NCBI RefSeq assembly: GCF_018918045.1
Contig: NZ_JAHLPU010000015.1
Coordinates: forward strand, 1-64,000
DNA from: Pseudoflavonifractor sp. MSJ-30
GTDB taxonomy: Bacteria; Bacillota; Clostridia; Oscillospirales; Oscillospiraceae
DNA: 64,000 nucleotides
Direction of reading: 5' to 3'
Shown: one piece after another, positions 60,516 to 64,000 of the stretch
How the letters are laid out: each line of letters opens with the position of its first letter
Position numbering within the stretch: the stretch's first letter is position 1
Notes under the pieces: generated by a model
What the model was told of the DNA's origin: nothing
The model's input: the letters and a program-made list of their open reading frames with translations, nothing else
Database searches by the model: none
Made by a program: the position numbers and the translations under genes

Positions 60516-61918
60516 CATCTTTTCAGCTTTTCAAGGGATTGAGCGGCGTAGATTCCGAATTGCTTATCCAGGCGGAACAGCAGGCGTTTCAGGAAGCGCC
60601 TGCCGCACGGAAACACCCCGCGAAAAAGATCTGGCTGATTGCGGCGATCATCGCGCTGGCTCTGCTGCTGGTTGGCTGCGCGGTGGCCTATGCCACAATT
60701 CTTTTCGGCAGTCCGGCGGATATGATCTCCGGCCTGTACGGTGAAAACACCGGATTCGACCGCGCCGACCCAACTGAAGTCAGCGATCCGGGTAAAATCG
60801 GCGGCAGCTGGACCGTCCCGGGATATGAAAAAAAGCCCGTGGAGGAAACGGTTGCCCAGGAGCTGGAAAAATGGGTGTCCCCCGTGGGGAAGAGTATTTC
60901 CACTGACGGCTTTAAGCTGACCGTGGACGCCTACGTCTATGACAGCACCACCCAATGCGGCTTCATGACCATGCTCCTGGAGCACGACAAGCCCATTCCG
61001 GAGGAATATCTTCTTCTGAATAACGACGGAGAGATCGGCGGGTTGAGCGGCCTTTACCTGAATTTCAATCAATATGGCCGCTGCTACCTGATCCCCGAAA
61101 AAACAACGCCTGCGCTTCTGGCGTTTACCTTCTATTTCCGGGCAGACATGACCGCAGGGACCAATCTGCTGGTCTCCTTTCCCGAACCTGTAGCATCCCG
61201 CCAGTTGGAGGCTGAACAGGCACGGGAGGCGGCGATCCCCGTCATTCGGGAGCGGCTGAAAAAAGAGCTGACCCCGGAGCAGGCCGCCGAAAAAGTCCGG
61301 GAGCTGGGCTTCCCCGGAGGGTACACAGGCGAGTATGACGACTACTATTACCTCGCGGCCTCGGAATACGACACCGCCCAGGACGACGAGCCCAGCCCCA
61401 TGACGCAGGAATTACAGGCACTGGAAGCACAGCTGAAGCAGGAGCTGACTCCCGAGGAGGCCGAGCAGAAGCTGCGTTCCCTCTGGGGGGACGAGCTGGT
61501 CGAGGAGGCCTTTGCGGATCAGATGGAGAATGTTCCCATTTTTGCCTACAACATTCTGGCGGAAAGAGCCTATGAGCAGAACCATATGGACGAAATGCTC
61601 TGCGTCTCTCTCCCGGACAGCGGCAGTCTGCCCTGCAAAACCTTCGGTCAAGGGGCCGTCTATGTGAACTCTCTGTGTGTCCAAATCTCCCATTCCACGG
61701 TACCGGACGATGATCTGCGGTCCCTCGTTTTCCACATGACAGACGGCACTGACTTTGTGGTTGCAGACTCGCTGACGGACAATACCCTGTTCCGAAGAGT
61801 GATCGAGCACGGCGATTTGCTCTATATGCTCAACAGCGCCGTCAACATCGACAAGATCCAGTCTGTGGAAATCCTATGCCGGCGGTCCGACGCGGTACTG
61901 GATGCGGATGCCCAGTAA
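60512..61918 (+). CDS. Membrane anti-sigma-like protein C
   Basis: 468 residues: N-terminal motif LFKGLSGVDSELLIQAEQ, membrane helix about 40-60, extracytoplasmic domain with two similar short helical units (LKKELTPEQAAEKVRELG near 250 and LKQELTPEEAEQKLRSLWG near 310). These duplicated helices are absent from A and B. A lone cassette sensor by layout. Confidence 0.75.
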   Translation: MTSFQLFKGLSGVDSELLIQAEQQAFQEAPAARKHPAKKIWLIAAIIALALLLVGCAVAYATILFGSPADMISGLYGENTGFDRADPTEVSDPGKIGGSWTVPGYEKKPVEETVAQELEKWVSPVGKSISTDGFKLTVDAYVYDSTTQCGFMTMLLEHDKPIPEEYLLLNNDGEIGGLSGLYLNFNQYGRCYLIPEKTTPALLAFTFYFRADMTAGTNLLVSFPEPVASRQLEAEQAREAAIPVIRERLKKELTPEQAAEKVRELGFPGGYTGEYDDYYYLAASEYDTAQDDEPSPMTQELQALEAQLKQELTPEEAEQKLRSLWGDELVEEAFADQMENVPIFAYNILAERAYEQNHMDEMLCVSLPDSGSLPCKTFGQGAVYVNSLCVQISHSTVPDDDLRSLVFHMTDGTDFVVADSLTDNTLFRRVIEHGDLLYMLNSAVNIDKIQSVEILCRRSDAVLDADAQ

Positions 61919-62041
61919 TGTTTCCGCAGAATCGTTAGCGAGCTTGCCCTTTAACAGCGTCTTACATCAGCACTCCAATATTCATTGCTTTCATTACCAG
62001 TATATGTACCGGCATAGAATGACGGAAAACAAATGCTTTTT

Positions 62042-62129
62042 CGCAGGGGGCGATGCCCACATCGCCCCGTGGGGTGCGTCTCCAGCGCGGTCAGAAAAAA
62101 CGGACACGCCCATACCGTCGGCCCCTATG
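62042..62129. repeat. Degenerate copy of the palindromic repeat
   Basis: GCAGGGGGCGATGCCC at the left and GTCGGCCCCTATG at the right echo the ends of copies 1 and 2; the interior is not clearly related and the length is shorter (about 88). Tentative. Confidence 0.4.
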
Positions 62130-64000
62130 ATTTCCTCTTCATAAGAAACTCCCCCATTCCGAGCCCCTCGCAGATATCCTCCCGGTGGGAGATCAGCAGG
62201 AGGCCGCCCTGCCGCTGACGCAGCTTTTCTTTTACGACCTCCGCAGCCTGCGCGTCCAGGTGGTTCATGGGTTCGTCCAGCAGAAGAAAGGGCGCATCCC
62301 GTAGGAACGCTCTGGTCAGCAAAATCTTTTTCCGCTCTCCCGGGGAGAGATTCCCGCCGCCGGGTTCGACGGTGTACTCCAGCGTTTTCCCAAAGCCCAT
62401 TTCTTCCAGCAGCGCTTCTGCCGCCGGACGCTTATCCTCCCCAAGGAACAGGTTTTCCCAAACCGCTCCGGAGAAAATCGCGCCGTTCTGCTCCTGCAGA
62501 GCGGTGCTTTTTCGTCTCTGCCCCACAGCCGCGCCGCCGCACACGATTCCCGACGATGGCTCGTACAGTCCCGCCAGGATGGACAGCAGCGTGGTCTTTC
62601 CGCTTCCGTTTTGGCCTGCAAGACGCACATTTTCCATACTTGTCATATGGAAATCAACGCCCGAGAGGATATTCTTTCCATCCTCCGAATAGGAAAAGCA
62701 GACATTTTCCGCATCCAAAGAGATCAAAGCCGGGGCTATACCTTTGCCGTCTTCAAATTCACCGTAAAACACGGAGATGCGATCCAGATACTTTGCTTCG
62801 TCATGCTTTTCGGTGATCCAGCCGCGGACATACGCAAAGCACCGGGTCAGCGAGGGAAGTATCAAAAAGCCTGTCAGCAGCATGCCGAGCTCCATTCTGC
62901 CCCGGGCAGCCTGGAATGTCCCCGCCAGCACAACGCAGAGCCGGGAGCCCTGACTGCTCAAAAAGTCCAGTGCCTCTACAAGGGCGTCCACGCGGCACTG
63001 GGCCTGTCCTGTTTTTTGCAGAAAAACGCGAAAACGTTTTTCCAGGCGGCTGACGAAAAAGCCATGCAGCGAGTAGCTTTTTGCGAAGTCTCTCGCACCG
63101 AAAAGCTCCTGCTCCAGCTGTTTCCGATCTTCACTATATTCCGATGCTTCCTTTTTGAGCCTTGTCCGAATCCCGGCCATGCAGGCCGTACGGGCAAGCG
63201 GCAGCGCCGCCAACGCAAAAATCGTCAGCGCAAAAATCACCGGGCAGCCGCTGCGGAACAAAGCCGCAATCACCCCCGCGCCGAAAACAGACAGCACCGG
63301 CTCTTCCTGTAGGCAGACTGCACACTGCTGTCTCGGAATGCCCAGGCGAACTTCACCGGAATCCGGCTCCTCCAGTCCCAGCAGGAGCCGCAGGAGCGTG
63401 CTCTTCCCGGAACCGTTGGGCCCATGCAGAAGAATCCGCTCCCCCTCCCGGATATCCAGGCTGGCACCTTGCAAAGCGGGTTTTCCATCGTAAGACTTCG
63501 TAACAGCATGGATACGGATAATCGATTGTCCGTCAGGCTCCGGCACATTTTCCACCCGCAATTTCAGACGCTTACAAGCCTCCTCGCTGTTGATCTGCTG
63601 AAGCCGCAGATCAAAAACAGTGCTGATAGAGGAAAACAGGCAGCCCGCCAGCACGATCAGGTACGGCGCGCGGCTCAGCTCCGCCTTTCCGCAAAGTATA
63701 AACAGCCCCACAACCAAATAGCTTCCATAGTTCAGAAGACTATCCACCGCATTGAACACGATATTCTCCACCGTTCCGGTCTTCTCGGCCCGCTTCCCGG
63801 AGTCCACAATGGCCCGGTTGAGCTGATGGTACCGGGCCATGAACCAACGCTCCATACCGTAGGCCTTCAAGGTTCGAATGCTGCGGTAGCCCTCCAGCAT
63901 CCAGTTGCAGTAGGCTTCCTCATCCGAATGGGTCTGCTCGTAGATTTGCCGCGCCCAGTTTTCGTACAGAAAGATGGGCAGCAATTGGATCAGATTCAGG
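62125..64000 (-). pseudogene. Fused ABC exporter with internal deletion, 5' end outside window
   Basis: One open frame from the window edge to 62125 (619 residues after the first in-window Met at 63984). Order: end of a transmembrane domain, NBD1 with Walker A GPNGSGKST (residues 188-196) and a Q-loop (Q226), then at about residue 230-238 an abrupt switch to a membrane helix and half of a second transmembrane domain, then a complete NBD2 (Walker A GQNGSGKTT, signature LSPGERKK, Walker B FLLLDEPMNHLD). NBD1 lacks its ABC signature and Walker B; TMD2 lacks its first helices. Best read as an in-frame fusion of two adjacent exporter genes by deletion. It may be dead, or a degenerate heterodimer-like half. 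Confidence 0.72.

Overview
The window is a dense chromosomal segment of a Gram-positive, GC-rich, endospore-former-like anaerobe of the Clostridia, most like the Oscillospiraceae/Ruminococcaceae gut group. This rests on a SPOCS/LysM spore-coat-type protein, a ylxM-ffh-rpsP-KH-rimM-trmD operon, L27 with a cleavable N-terminal extension next to the Prp protease, sigmaA promoters (TTGACA-17-TATAAT type), D-lactate dehydrogenase and Gram-positive lipoproteins. No phage, plasmid, IS transposase or CRISPR array is visible.

Layout. 1-1.13 kb: tRNA-Leu(CAG, cut by the window edge), a FlaR-like P-loop kinase coupled to a small membrane protein, tRNA-Ser(UGA) and tRNA-Ser(GCU). 1.2-4.5 kb: GtrA, D-LDH, a SPOCS/LysM protein. 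4.57-9.88 kb: a complete branched-chain amino-acid ABC operon (livK-H-M-G-F) preceded by a leader peptide, a terminator and an alternative antiterminator. 10-14 kb: nfo, an FHA-FtsW fusion and a class B PBP. 14.1-18.8 kb: WYL regulator, lipoprotein, DUF1294 protein, two FAD oxidoreductases. 18.8-26.2 kb: YlmH, DUF896, NUDIX, YgiQ-type radical SAM, then the trmD/rimM/KH/rpsP/ffh/ylxM translation and secretion block. 26.2-31 kb: GNAT, PHP phosphatase, yajC, uvrB, radC. 31-36.7 kb: a histidine-kinase-like protein without the phospho-accepting His, an Xre/AbrB-type regulator divergent from a two-gene ABC transporter, a leucine-rich-repeat-like lipoprotein, a DEDDh exonuclease. 36.7-37.1 kb: non-coding palindromic repeats. 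37.1-40.9 kb: obgE, L27, prp, L21 with a leader, class II aldolase. 41-44 kb: TetR regulator beside an orphan palindrome, ProX-type deacylase, amidohydrolase. 44.1-45.7, 57.9-59.8 and 59.9-61.9 kb: three paralogous ECF-sigma/membrane anti-sigma cassettes. 45.9-56.6 kb: VanY with cell-wall-binding repeats, a lipoprotein, and a nucleotide-sugar block (phosphosugar mutase, manA, manC, fcl, gmd, ugd) making GDP-mannose, GDP-fucose and UDP-glucuronate, plus an Xre/TPR regulator. 62.1-64 kb: an internally deleted, fused ABC exporter running off the window.

The two most interesting signals are (1) a textbook-style attenuator of the liv operon: promoter, 41-codon leader ORF whose second half is loaded with Leu/Ile/Val codons, a rho-independent terminator, and a copy of the terminator's 3' arm placed just after the leader stop codon so that it can form a competing antiterminator; and (2) a promoter motif (CCAT, 19-20 nt, ATA[A/G]G) shared by the three ECF-sigma cassettes, suggesting autoregulation by each sigma or cross-talk among them. 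All assignments come from reading sequence and motifs only; no database search was run.
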